Positions 1-7,566 of a stretch of DNA of 64,000 bases are shown here, one piece after another. The notes below the pieces were generated by a model. It made no database searches. It worked only from the letters and a program-made list of their open reading frames with translations, and was not told the origin of the DNA. The stretch comes from JBBREP01 sp963716525 (lineage in GTDB: Bacteria > Actinomycetota > Acidimicrobiia > IMCC26256 > PALSA-610): positions 1,984,001 to 2,048,000 of the forward strand of contig OY970315.1 of NCBI GenBank assembly GCA_963716525.1. The letters are read 5' to 3'. A program made the translations under genes and the position numbers. Numbering within the stretch: the first letter of the stretch is position 1; every line of letters begins with the position of its first letter.

Positions 1-306
1 ATGATTGGTGAGGTCGCCCCGTGGATGGCGGAGCGCCAGCAGGAGCTCGGCAACTACAGCTACGCGGCCGACATGCGCAAGCACCACGAGGAGGGATCGC
101 TCGACCTGCTGACGCTCGAGATCCTGCTCGACATGAACGCGTGCGTGTGCGGCACGCCGGACGAGGCCGTGGAGATGTGCCGGCGCTACGAGGCCGCGGG
201 CGTCGACCTGCTGCTGTGTCTCGTGAACCCCTACGACATCCCGCACGAGAAGGTGATGCAGACCATCGAGCTGATGGGCACGAAGGTCATCCCCCAGTTC
301 TCGTGA
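1..306 (+). CDS. C-terminal fragment of LLM-class flavin-dependent oxidoreductase
   Basis: The reading frame enters from the left edge of the window and stops at 304-306; 101 codons are visible. The fragment (GSLDLLTLEILLDMNACVCG, then a segment with EAAGVDLLLCLVNPYDIPHE, ending in TKVIPQF) resembles the last third of luciferase-like (F420- or FMN-dependent) monooxygenases. In that family the C-terminal region carries an ageing-type sentence of the form 'GTPDEAVEMCRRYEAAGVD', which supervises the barrel's closing strands. The ATG at position 1 is probably internal, since the family is normally about 320-380 residues. No catalytic residues can be checked because the N-terminal part is missing. 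A 44-bp stem-loop follows 4 bases after the stop. Confidence 0.7.
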   Translation: MIGEVAPWMAERQQELGNYSYAADMRKHHEEGSLDLLTLEILLDMNACVCGTPDEAVEMCRRYEAAGVDLLLCLVNPYDIPHEKVMQTIELMGTKVIPQFS

Positions 307-310
307 CCCT

Positions 311-354
311 CATGCGTCGTTTGGGTACCAAATAGCGGTCCCAAACGACGCATG
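311..354. repeat. 44-bp perfect stem-loop, copy 1, between convergent genes
   Basis: Bases 311-325 are the exact reverse complement of 340-354 (15-bp stem, arm CATGCGTCGTTTGGG). Inside it ACC/GGT can extend the pairing to 18 bp with one bulged T, leaving loop AAATAGC. The same 44 bases occur again at 5168-5211. Both copies lie between the 3' end of a plus-strand gene and the 3' end of a minus-strand gene. A bidirectional terminator or a REP-like dispersed palindrome would fit; there is no T-run after the stem on the plus strand. Confidence 0.85.
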
Positions 355-411
355 GGGGGCTCGGGGGCGACCCGCGAGGGGCGCCGCCCCGCCAGGCCCC
401 CTGTCAACGCG

Positions 412-1719
412 CTACAGCAGGTCGTTGGCGTGGCCGTGCTGGATGATCTCGGCGAACTGCTCGCGCGCCGCGGCCACCCGCTCGGGCAGGTGCTGGGTGG
501 GGAACAGGCCCGGTGACGGCTCGTAGCTCTTGAGCACCTGGCGGGCCACGGTGATCTTGTGCACCTCGGTGGGGCCGTCGGCGATACCCATCACCGGCGC
601 CATCGTCCACATGCCGATGAGCGGCATCTCGTTCGACACGCCGAGCGAGCCGTGCACGTGCATGGCCCGGAACACGATGTCCTTCAGCACCTTCGCGGTG
701 GCCACCTTCACCGCGGCGATCTCCTTGCGGGCCTTGTGCCCACCCACCTGGTCGATCACCCACGCGGCGTGCAGCACCATCAACCGGAACTGGTGCAGCT
801 CGATCCACGAGTCGGCCACGTACTCCTGCACCATCTGCTTCGACGCGAGCGACGACCCCTGCGTGGTACGGCTGAGCGCCCGCTCGCACATCATGTCGAG
901 CGCCTTCTGGCACATGCCCACGGTGCGCATCGCGTGATGGATGCGGCCGCCTCCGAGTCGGGTCTGCGCGATCACGAACGCCTGCCCCGGCCCGCCGAGC
1001 ACGTTGTCGGCCGGCACCCGCACGTTCTCGTAACGCACGTACGCGTGCGAGCCCTGCCCCATCGGCTCACCGCCGATGCCCACGTTGCGGATGATGTTCA
1101 CACCCGGTGTGTCGGTCGGCACGAGGAACATCGACGCGCCCTGGTAGATCGGCACGTTCGGATCGGTGACGGCCATCACGATCGCGAACGCCGCGTACTT
1201 CAGGTTCGAGCTGAACCACTTCTCGCCGTTGATCACCCACTCGTCGCCGTCGGGTTCCGCGCGGCACGTGAACACACCCGGGTCGGAGCCGCCCTGCGGC
1301 TCGGTCATCGAGAAGCAGCTCACGATCTTGCCGTCGAGCAGCGGCTGCAGGTACTTCGCCTTCTGCTCCTCGGTGCCGTAATGGGCGAGGATCTCGGCGT
1401 TGCCGGAATCGGGCGCCTGGCAACCGAACGTCATCGGCGCGAACGTCGAGCGGCCGAGGATCTCGTTGATCAGCGCGAGCTTCGTCTGCCCGTACCCGAG
1501 GCCGCCGAGATCGGCGCCGAGGTGGCAGGCCCACAGGCCCTGGTCCTGCACCTGCTGCTGCAGCCCGGGCAGCACCTGCGTGTGCACCGGATGGCTCTTG
1601 TCGTACACGATCTCGTGCGGGAACGCGAGGTCGAGCGGCTCCACCTCGCGGTCCACGAAGTCCTTGATCCAGTCCAGCTTCTCCTGGAACTCGGGCTCGG
1701 TCGAGAAATCCCAAGACAT
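412..1719 (-). CDS. Acyl-CoA dehydrogenase family protein
   Basis: A 435-residue flavoprotein expected to oxidise an acyl-CoA thioester to the 2-enoyl-CoA, passing electrons to ETF. The family signature TEPQGGSD is at residues 139-146, and GRIHHAMR is at 258-265, the region where ACAD10/11-like dehydrogenases have arginine-rich substrate-pocket sequence. The length is slightly above the usual 380-410. The ATG at 1719 was chosen because the protein then begins MSWDFSTEPEFQEKL, as family members do; a longer in-frame extension to 1815 runs into the upstream gene and is poor sequence. It starts only 7 bases after the end of the nitroreductase gene on the same strand, so the two are probably co-transcribed. 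The substrate cannot be told from sequence. Confidence 0.93.
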   Translation of the reverse strand: MSWDFSTEPEFQEKLDWIKDFVDREVEPLDLAFPHEIVYDKSHPVHTQVLPGLQQQVQDQGLWACHLGADLGGLGYGQTKLALINEILGRSTFAPMTFGCQAPDSGNAEILAHYGTEEQKAKYLQPLLDGKIVSCFSMTEPQGGSDPGVFTCRAEPDGDEWVINGEKWFSSNLKYAAFAIVMAVTDPNVPIYQGASMFLVPTDTPGVNIIRNVGIGGEPMGQGSHAYVRYENVRVPADNVLGGPGQAFVIAQTRLGGGRIHHAMRTVGMCQKALDMMCERALSRTTQGSSLASKQMVQEYVADSWIELHQFRLMVLHAAWVIDQVGGHKARKEIAAVKVATAKVLKDIVFRAMHVHGSLGVSNEMPLIGMWTMAPVMGIADGPTEVHKITVARQVLKSYEPSPGLFPTQHLPERVAAAREQFAEIIQHGHANDLL

Positions 1720-1726
1720 GGTGTGC

Positions 1727-2494
1727 TCACTCCGTCGTTGTTTCGGTGGCGGTCGTCGTGCGATCTCGCGGCGGTCCGGCGCTGGTATAGCGCGTGCCCG
1801 GTGGATCGACGGCAAACGCCGCCGGCTGCTCCCAACCGTCTTCGAACACGAGCTCGCCGAGCGGGCGGCGCCGCACGGGACCGTGGTGCCCGGCCGGCCG
1901 GCCGAGCGTGATCGTGGCCGCGACGAACACGTCGTCGGGCAACGCGAGGCGGGCGCGCAGCTCGTGGTCGACGAGCGCGTTGAAGATCGTCAGCACGCCG
2001 CCGTAGCCGAGCGCCCGCGCCGCGAGCAGCAGGTTCTGGCACGCGGGATACACCGACGCGCCCTCGGTCGGCGTGGGCGCGCGGTGGCGCCGGAGCAACG
2101 GCAGCGCCACCACCGGAGCGTCTTCGAAGTGCGCCACGTAGTGCTCCATCGACGCGGCCATGCGCGCCTTGGGCGAGTCGGCCGCGGTGCCCGAGCCGCG
2201 GTCGTAGCCGTCGTGCGCCCGTTTGGCGCTCCACGCCTGCCGGGCCGCGCCGCCGAGCAGCTGCTTCGCGGCGCGGGCCGTCTGCGAATCGCGCAATACG
2301 AGGAAGCGGAACGGCTGGCGGTTCGAGCCGCTCGGCGCGCGCGTCGCCGCGAAGAGCATGTCGCGCAGCGCGGCGTCGGGGATCGGCTCGCTGGTATAGC
2401 GGCGGATGGCGCGGGTGGTGGCGAGCCCTTCGAGCAAGCCGACGCTGTCGGCGGCGAGTGGGGTGTTGCCGAGCTCGACCATCGCGCCCCGCAT
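1727..2494 (-). CDS. Nitroreductase family protein
   Basis: A 255-residue FMN-dependent NAD(P)H oxidoreductase of the nitroreductase fold. The N-terminal hallmark is clear: RAIRRYTSEPIPDAALRDML followed by AATRAPSGSNRQPFRF, which supplies the FMN-phosphate arginines and the PSxxNxQP motif. The C-terminal part has LGYGGVLTIF, matching the family's glycine-rich segment near the flavin. Two possible starts exist (2494 and an ATG four codons later, MVELGN). It is the first gene of a likely two-gene operon with the acyl-CoA dehydrogenase. Family members reduce nitro groups, quinones or enones, and some act as oxidases; the physiological substrate is unknown. Confidence 0.9.
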   Translation of the reverse strand: MRGAMVELGNTPLAADSVGLLEGLATTRAIRRYTSEPIPDAALRDMLFAATRAPSGSNRQPFRFLVLRDSQTARAAKQLLGGAARQAWSAKRAHDGYDRGSGTAADSPKARMAASMEHYVAHFEDAPVVALPLLRRHRAPTPTEGASVYPACQNLLLAARALGYGGVLTIFNALVDHELRARLALPDDVFVAATITLGRPAGHHGPVRRRPLGELVFEDGWEQPAAFAVDPPGTRYTSAGPPRDRTTTATETTTE

Positions 2495-2550
2495 TCTGGT
2501 GGCCGCCGCCTCAATTCACCAAAGTCGGAGCATCTCGACCGAGGCGCGCC

Positions 2551-3951
2551 TTACTCGAACGCGAGTTGGAGGAGGTCGTCGCGATTCGGTTCGGGTTCGC
2601 GGGCGCGTGCTCCGGAGGCGAGATCGCCCGAGTTCAGGTGCGCGCAGTCGGCCGCGAGCTGCCCGCTCGCCCAACCGGCGGCGTCGTAGCTCCGGACCTC
2701 GGTCGCGCGCAGCGGCCCGAACATCTCGTCGACCGCGGCGTCGACGAGCGACGACCGGGCCGCAAGCACCGGTAGCAACCCGCCATCGGTGTCGGCGGCC
2801 GCGGTCACGTTCGCGTTGATGGCTTCGAGGCGAGTGCCGATACGGCGTGCAAATGCGACAAGGAACGCGGCGCGAAAGCCGCGGCTCCTCGTGCGCGCAC
2901 CAGGTGGTGCAGTCGCGGCGGCGGTCTGCATCGCCGTCTGCGCCTGCACGAGCAACGAGGTGAACAGCATCTCGGTCGCCGCGACATCGCTCGCGAAACC
3001 CACCACCGACGACAGGGCATAGCGCTGGTGGAGCACGGCGCGGCAGCGCGAGCTTTCCGCGACCACCTGGAGCAACATCGACTTGGCGTCGACGTACGGA
3101 TCGTCGAGCGGCAGGCGCCGGGTGATCGGCCGCTCCGAGTGCCCCCCGGCCGCCGACAGCATCGCCAGGTCGATCGCGTGGCGCGTGATCAGCTCCTGCG
3201 CTTTGGCGGTGAACGCTTCGGCCTCGGCGTCGAAGGTGGTCGACTCGGCCTGCGCGAGCAACGCACGCACACGTTCGAGGATCGGGTCGTTCATGGTCGT
3301 GGCCGCCAGGTCGATGGGCGCGCCGGGCGAGGACGCCGTCCCCGGCGGCGGGATCAAGATCGGGATGCGGCGCAACGAGCTCAGGCAGCGGAGGAGGGTG
3401 ACGACCGCGTGCACCGTGTCGCGCCACTGCAGCTGCTCGTCCTCGGCCCAGGCCACGAGCCAGCCCGCGGGCGACCGCACCGGCGGCAGCGGCAAGCGAT
3501 CGAGCTGATCGATCCAGCGCGGGTCGAGCTCGGCCGCCCGCCAGCGCAGGTGGTCGGCGGCGATGACGATCGGCGCGACACGCGCCGCCGCGCCCTTCGC
3601 CGAACGCCGCACCTGGCGGACCAGTTCCGACGGTTGCCAGCCCCCGGCCCAGGCGGCCGCGGTGACCCGGAGCGCGCTGCGTTCGGCCTCGGTGGCGACG
3701 ACCGCGCGATCGAGCGTGCACAGCCGGTCGATGGCCGCGGTCATCGTGTCGTCGTCGGGCGCGAGCGCGGGTGCCGACGCGAAATCGAGCAGCGCCGCGG
3801 CCAGCTCCTGCGGAGTGGACCACGGATCGCGACCTCGACCTCCATCCCACTCCCGGTCGTACCTATGCCCGCCACCGGCGCCCCGTGCGTGCTGTCGCTT
3901 GGCCCGCCGCTGCACCTTCGCGGCTCGCCGCTGCCGGTTGCTCTTGCCCAT
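2551..3951 (-). CDS. DUF2786 domain-containing protein
   Basis: A 466-residue cytoplasmic protein of unknown function. It begins with a strongly basic stretch (MGKSNRQRRAAKVQRRAKRQ), which may bind nucleic acid. The DUF2786 signature sits mid-protein: MNDPILERVRALLAQAEST followed by FDAEAEAFTAKAQELITRHA, the helical pair that defines the family. The C-terminal 200 residues form the extension usually found with DUF2786 in actinobacteria. There is no signal peptide or membrane segment. It is transcribed away from the phosphotransferase gene; the 128 bases between them hold the divergent promoters. It is a single-gene unit as far as can be seen. Confidence 0.88.
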   Translation of the reverse strand: MGKSNRQRRAAKVQRRAKRQHARGAGGGHRYDREWDGGRGRDPWSTPQELAAALLDFASAPALAPDDDTMTAAIDRLCTLDRAVVATEAERSALRVTAAAWAGGWQPSELVRQVRRSAKGAAARVAPIVIAADHLRWRAAELDPRWIDQLDRLPLPPVRSPAGWLVAWAEDEQLQWRDTVHAVVTLLRCLSSLRRIPILIPPPGTASSPGAPIDLAATTMNDPILERVRALLAQAESTTFDAEAEAFTAKAQELITRHAIDLAMLSAAGGHSERPITRRLPLDDPYVDAKSMLLQVVAESSRCRAVLHQRYALSSVVGFASDVAATEMLFTSLLVQAQTAMQTAAATAPPGARTRSRGFRAAFLVAFARRIGTRLEAINANVTAAADTDGGLLPVLAARSSLVDAAVDEMFGPLRATEVRSYDAAGWASGQLAADCAHLNSGDLASGARAREPEPNRDDLLQLAFE

Positions 3952-4079
3952 GAGCGAGACGGTAACCGCGGGGTGCGACAGCCATGAGGACCTTTGGCGG
4001 CGTCCATCTCGCCGGTTCGTGCCGGTCGCTGCCGCGCGCCCGGTTGACCGAGGTCTCGTGCGCTGGGCAGGCTCGAGCG

Positions 4080-5150
4080 ATGGACGCCCTCGACGACTTC
4101 GACGGACTGCTCGATTGGCCGCGCCTGCAGGAGTGGATCGCAGCCCAGCCCTCGGTCCCGGGCACCGGTCCGGTCGTCGCGGTCGAGCAGCTCACGGGTG
4201 GCTCGCAGAACAACATCTTCCGCATGCGCCGCTCGGGCGGCGAGTTCGTGCTGCGCCGCCCGCCGCGCCACCTGCGGAAGAACAGCAACGACACGATGGT
4301 GCGCGAGGCCCGGGTGCTCGGCGCGCTCGCGGGCACCGATGTGCCCCACCCGCGCTTCTACGCGGTCTGCGCCGACGTCGACGTGATCGGCACGACGTTC
4401 TACGTGATGGCGCCCATCGACGGGATCACGCCGATGGGACCGTTGCCCGGCCGGTGGGCGAGCGACCCGGCGTGGACGGCGCAGCTCGGCGTCGAGCTCG
4501 TCGACGGCGCCGCTGCGCTCGGCATGGTCGACCATGTGGCGGTCGGTCTCGCCGACTTCGGCAAGCCCGAGCGGTGGGCCGAGCGCCAGGTGAGCCGCTG
4601 GCGCTCGCAGCTCGACGGCTACTCGCAGCTCGACGGCTACGACGGCCCCGAGATCGAGGGCGTCGACCGTGTCGGCGACTGGCTCGAGCAGCACCGCCCG
4701 GCCGATGCCGAGATCCGCATTGGCATCATCCACGGCGACTACCAGATGGCGAACGTGATGATGGCGCCCGACGCGCCGGCGCTCGCCGCCATCGTCGACT
4801 GGGAACTGTCGACGCTCGGCGACCCGCTGCTCGACCTCGCCTGGCTTCTGACCGCGTGGACCGAGCCCGACGACCCGCCGGGCAAGGCGCCCCAGTTCCA
4901 GCCGTTCGACTTCGCCGTGATGCCGGCGCGGGCGGATCTCGCGGCACGCTACGCGGAGGTGAGCGGCCGCAAGATCGACGGCATCATGCCGTGGTTCTTC
5001 ACGCTCGCCTGTTACAAGCTCGGCATCCTGCTCGAAGGCACCCACGCACGCGCGTGTGCGGGGCAGGCGCCCAAGGAGATCGGCGACATGCTGCACGCGT
5101 ACACGCTGTGGCTGTTCGCCAAGGCGAACCAGCACATCGCCGCCCTGTAG
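4080..5150 (+). CDS. Phosphotransferase family protein (ACAD10/11-type APH fold)
   Basis: A 356-residue member of the aminoglycoside phosphotransferase / choline-kinase-like fold. The catalytic loop is seen as GIIHGDYQMANVMM (HGDxxxxN) and the metal-binding Asp as AIVDWELSTLGDPLLDL. The N-terminal lobe has LTGGSQNNIFRM and the lysine/arginine-rich FVLRRPP strand. The same domain is fused to acyl-CoA dehydrogenase in eukaryotic ACAD10/11, where it phosphorylates hydroxyacyl-CoAs; free-standing actinobacterial versions usually sit near ACAD genes, as here (ACAD at 412-1719). The start at 4080 gives the family-typical N-terminus MDALDDFDGLLDWPRL. A duplicated DGYSQLDGYDG stretch is local. A role in acyl-CoA catabolism is inference; antibiotic resistance is less likely. 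Confidence 0.9.
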   Translation: MDALDDFDGLLDWPRLQEWIAAQPSVPGTGPVVAVEQLTGGSQNNIFRMRRSGGEFVLRRPPRHLRKNSNDTMVREARVLGALAGTDVPHPRFYAVCADVDVIGTTFYVMAPIDGITPMGPLPGRWASDPAWTAQLGVELVDGAAALGMVDHVAVGLADFGKPERWAERQVSRWRSQLDGYSQLDGYDGPEIEGVDRVGDWLEQHRPADAEIRIGIIHGDYQMANVMMAPDAPALAAIVDWELSTLGDPLLDLAWLLTAWTEPDDPPGKAPQFQPFDFAVMPARADLAARYAEVSGRKIDGIMPWFFTLACYKLGILLEGTHARACAGQAPKEIGDMLHAYTLWLFAKANQHIAAL

Positions 5151-5167
5151 CCCGCTCGCTCATCCAC

Positions 5168-5211
5168 CATGCGTCGTTTGGGTACCAAATAGCGGTCCCA
5201 AACGACGCATG
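5168..5211. repeat. 44-bp perfect stem-loop, copy 2, between convergent genes
   Basis: All 44 bases are identical to 311-354, including the loop. This copy lies 17 bases after the phosphotransferase stop and 22 bases before the 3' end of the convergent SnoaL-like gene. Two identical copies in the same convergent position 4.9 kb apart argue for a dispersed element or a standard bidirectional terminator of this genome. Confidence 0.85.
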
Positions 5212-5233
5212 AGGGGGTTAGGAAGGGAGGGGG

Positions 5234-5722
5234 TCAGGACGGGCGGGACCAGTCGCGGTTGGGGTGTTTGGGCGGCATCACGAAGCCGTCGCCCGGCATC
5301 CAGCCCGCGGCGCGCAGGTCCTCGTTCACGTGCACCATGTTCAGCAGGTCCTCGTCGTAACAGAACTTGCCGCCGCCCGCGTAGATGAGGGTCGACAGCC
5401 CCGACTGCCGGTACTGCGAGCCGTCGGCGCGCGTGCCCGGCGAGATCTGCGTCCACTTCACGAACACCACGCCGTTGTCGGCGATCGCGGTCTCGCTGAT
5501 CGGGAAGCGCCAGTCCTCGAGACCGCGCATGCTCTCGGCGAAGAAGTGGCGCAGGTTGTCGATGCCCTGTACCCGTCCCCATGCCGGATCGATGTAGACG
5601 GCGTCGTCGGTGAAGAACTCCGCGAGGTCAGGCCAGTCGCCCTCGTCGCGCTCGATGGCCTCGCGCATCGCCACGTAGCGCGCCAGCGTCTGCTCGATCT
5701 CTTCCCGGGGGAACTGCGTCAT
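5234..5722 (-). CDS. SnoaL-like / NTF2-fold protein
   Basis: A 162-residue small alpha+beta protein. The N-terminal helix and the strand LAEFFTDDAVYIDPAWGRVQ, followed by GIDNLRHFFAESMRGLEDW, are typical of the SnoaL-like polyketide-cyclase superfamily, whose members bind small hydrophobic ligands in a cone-shaped pocket. The start at 5722 (MTQFPREEIEQTLARYVAM) is preferred over 5779 because the extra residues are low in family likeness. Nothing identifies its ligand. Similar proteins in mycobacteria and Acidimicrobiia often lie among steroid or fatty-acid catabolic genes, which agrees with the neighbours here. Confidence 0.82.
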   Translation of the reverse strand: MTQFPREEIEQTLARYVAMREAIERDEGDWPDLAEFFTDDAVYIDPAWGRVQGIDNLRHFFAESMRGLEDWRFPISETAIADNGVVFVKWTQISPGTRADGSQYRQSGLSTLIYAGGGKFCYDEDLLNMVHVNEDLRAAGWMPGDGFVMPPKHPNRDWSRPS

Positions 5723-5937
5723 GCGGCCGAGTTGAGCACAGCCGGCGCGCGGCATGCCAGCATGCGCCACGACCGACACGACGGCGGCGACGGCGGCGGG
5801 CGGGGCGCGTATCGCATCCGCGTCCTGAGAGCTTCGTGAGCGCGCGCTGAGAGGTTGATCAAGTTCGGCTCTCGTCGTTCATGGTCGCAACTTCACCGGC
5901 CGATCGGACATGCGAAGCAAGCCGGGAGGCAGACGAG

Positions 5938-6564
5938 ATGGCCATCGGGGCGATCAGCCAGAACCTGCAGCCGCTCACCGCCGCGCAGTCGCCGGATCAG
6001 GCGGCGTTCCAGCAGCGGATGCAGCAGATGCACAAGACGATGGCGCCCGTCGCGCAGCTCTTCGGCGAGACGCCGCAGCAGCTGATGCAGGACCTGCAGT
6101 CGGGCTCCACCAGCTTGAGCGCGCTCGCGCAGTCGAAGGGCGTCTCGCAGAGCGACCTCCTCGCCGCGATCGAGCAGGGGTTGCAGCAGTCGGGCGGGAA
6201 GGCCTCGTCGCTCTCGAGCGCGCAACTCGACGCTGTGGCCGGCATGATCGCGAACCGCACGCACGGAGCGCACCACCATCATGGCGGCGCCTCGGGTGTG
6301 CGCGGCGGCGGATCGTCGACGGCGGTCGCCGGTGCCGGTGCCGCGGGTGATCCCGACGGTGACGGCGATCACGACGGCGCGGCCGCCGCGGGCGGCATCG
6401 AATCGAGCACGACCGCGCAGCAGGTCGCGCTCGCCCAGCTGCTGTTCCAGTTGCAGTCCGCCGACGCCGCCACCAGCACCGCGCAGCCGAGCTCGGCCTC
6501 GTCGTGGGCCGACCTGCTCGCCACGAACGCGTCGCCGGCGAGCCTCACGAGCCAGGCGGTGTGA
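5938..6564 (+). CDS. Hypothetical protein with helical N-terminus and Asp-Gly-rich linker
   Basis: A 208-residue protein I do not recognise. ATG 5938 is supported by GGGAGG about 8 bases upstream. The first 100 residues are Gln/Ser-rich helices (FQQRMQQMHKTMAPVAQLF, then LSALAQSKGVSQSDLLAAIE, the latter with the shape of a small helix-turn-helix unit). A His run (HGAHHHHGG) and a Gly/Ala linker follow, then DPDGDGDHDG, which has the DxDxDG spacing of a calcium-binding loop, and a last helix TAQQVALAQLLFQLQS. There is no signal peptide. It may bind metal; that is inference from composition only. It stands alone, convergent with the thioesterase gene. Confidence 0.65.
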   Translation: MAIGAISQNLQPLTAAQSPDQAAFQQRMQQMHKTMAPVAQLFGETPQQLMQDLQSGSTSLSALAQSKGVSQSDLLAAIEQGLQQSGGKASSLSSAQLDAVAGMIANRTHGAHHHHGGASGVRGGGSSTAVAGAGAAGDPDGDGDHDGAAAAGGIESSTTAQQVALAQLLFQLQSADAATSTAQPSSASSWADLLATNASPASLTSQAV

Positions 6565-6571
6565 TCGGCGG

Positions 6572-7025
6572 TCAGCCCTTGGGCGACGGTTGGCGCGGCG
6601 CCTGGATCGTCACGGTGCCCTGCCGCGGCCGCGCAGAGGCGGTCGTGATTCGTGACGTCGATACGCACCACTGCCGTGCGCTTCGTGAGCGACACGATCG
6701 TCGCGGTGGCGCAGCACGTGCCGTCGACCACCGGCGCGATGAGGTTGATCTTGAACTCCGTCGTCGCCGCCCAGTGGCCACGCGGGATCACCGGGTAGCA
6801 GACCGTGCCGAGCACATGGTCGCACAGCGCCGACAGCACGCCGCCGTGCAGGTTGCCGAACGGTGTGCGCATCTCGTCGCGCACCTCGATCTCGGCAGCG
6901 AGCGTGCCCGGCCCGATGCCCGTGTGGTGGATGTCGAGGTAGCCCGCGAGCCCGCCGGCTGCAGCCTCGTTGCCGCTCATCAGACCGGCGGCGACATTCT
7001 CGTCGTAGTCGAACGCCGGGGGCAC
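6572..7025 (-). pseudogene. PaaI-family thioesterase with apparent frameshift
   Basis: A hotdog-fold acyl-CoA thioesterase of about 150 residues. The main frame reads FGNLHGGVLSALCDHVLGT, with the PaaI HGG motif and catalytic Asp position, then GHWAATTEFKINLIAPV. Near the end (about 6621-6634, in a CG-rich run) the frame must change by one base: the main frame runs on for 80 codons into the neighbour, whereas the shifted frame gives QGTVTIQAPRQPSPKG and stops at 6572, exactly the short tail the family has. The start is GTG 7025 or ATG 6980. A one-base consensus error is at least as likely as true inactivation, since the rest is well conserved. Confidence 0.65.
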
Positions 7026-7088
7026 GAGCGGCGACCGTAGCCGTGCCGGCCGGCGGCATGCTTGACTGCGGACGTGGCATCCGGGCAC

Positions 7089-7502
7089 ATGACGAAGGCC
7101 GAGCGCGAGACGTTCCTCGCCGCCGTGCACGTCGGCATCCTCGCGGTCGACGAGCCCGGACGTGGGCCGTGCGCGCTGCCCGTCTGGTACACGTACGACG
7201 GCGGGGTGATCACGATCTCCACCGACCGCTCGTCGTTGAAGGGACGGCTGCTCGACGCCGCGGGCCGGGCCACGCTCACCGTGCAGACCGAGGCGCCGCC
7301 GTACCAGTACGTGAGCGTCGAAGGGCCGGTCGACATCGTGCCGTCGCCGGGCGATGTGCTCGCGCTCGCGACCCGCTACCTCGGCGCCGAGTTCGGCAAG
7401 TGGTATGCCGACGCGAACCCGCCCACCGACGACACGGTGCAGGTGCGCCTCACACCGCAGCATTGGCGCACGTTCGACTTCAACAAGGTCCTCGCCGGCT
7501 GA
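7089..7502 (+). CDS. Pyridoxamine 5'-phosphate oxidase-like flavin/F420-binding protein
   Basis: A 137-residue split beta-barrel protein. MTKAERETFLAAVHVGILAV followed by PGRGPCALPVWYTYDGGVIT is the usual opening of PPOX-class actinobacterial proteins (F420-, FMN- or heme-binding). ISTDRSSLKGRLLDAAGRAT contains the K and R that contact the cofactor phosphate in related structures. A start 9 codons earlier is possible; 7089 (ATG) fits the family start. It is divergent from the thioesterase, sharing a roughly 60-base promoter region. The exact cofactor and substrate cannot be assigned. Confidence 0.85.
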   Translation: MTKAERETFLAAVHVGILAVDEPGRGPCALPVWYTYDGGVITISTDRSSLKGRLLDAAGRATLTVQTEAPPYQYVSVEGPVDIVPSPGDVLALATRYLGAEFGKWYADANPPTDDTVQVRLTPQHWRTFDFNKVLAG

Positions 7503-7566
7503 CGCTGCGAGCCCGGCAGCGCCGCGGAACCGGCGCCGCCGCGGCGGGCTCACGTACGATCGACCG

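Noticed and set aside
559..1911. 450-residue plus-strand frame over the acyl-CoA dehydrogenase gene
   Set aside because: His/Arg/Leu-rich shadow frame with no domain; the minus strand has a complete acyl-CoA dehydrogenase.
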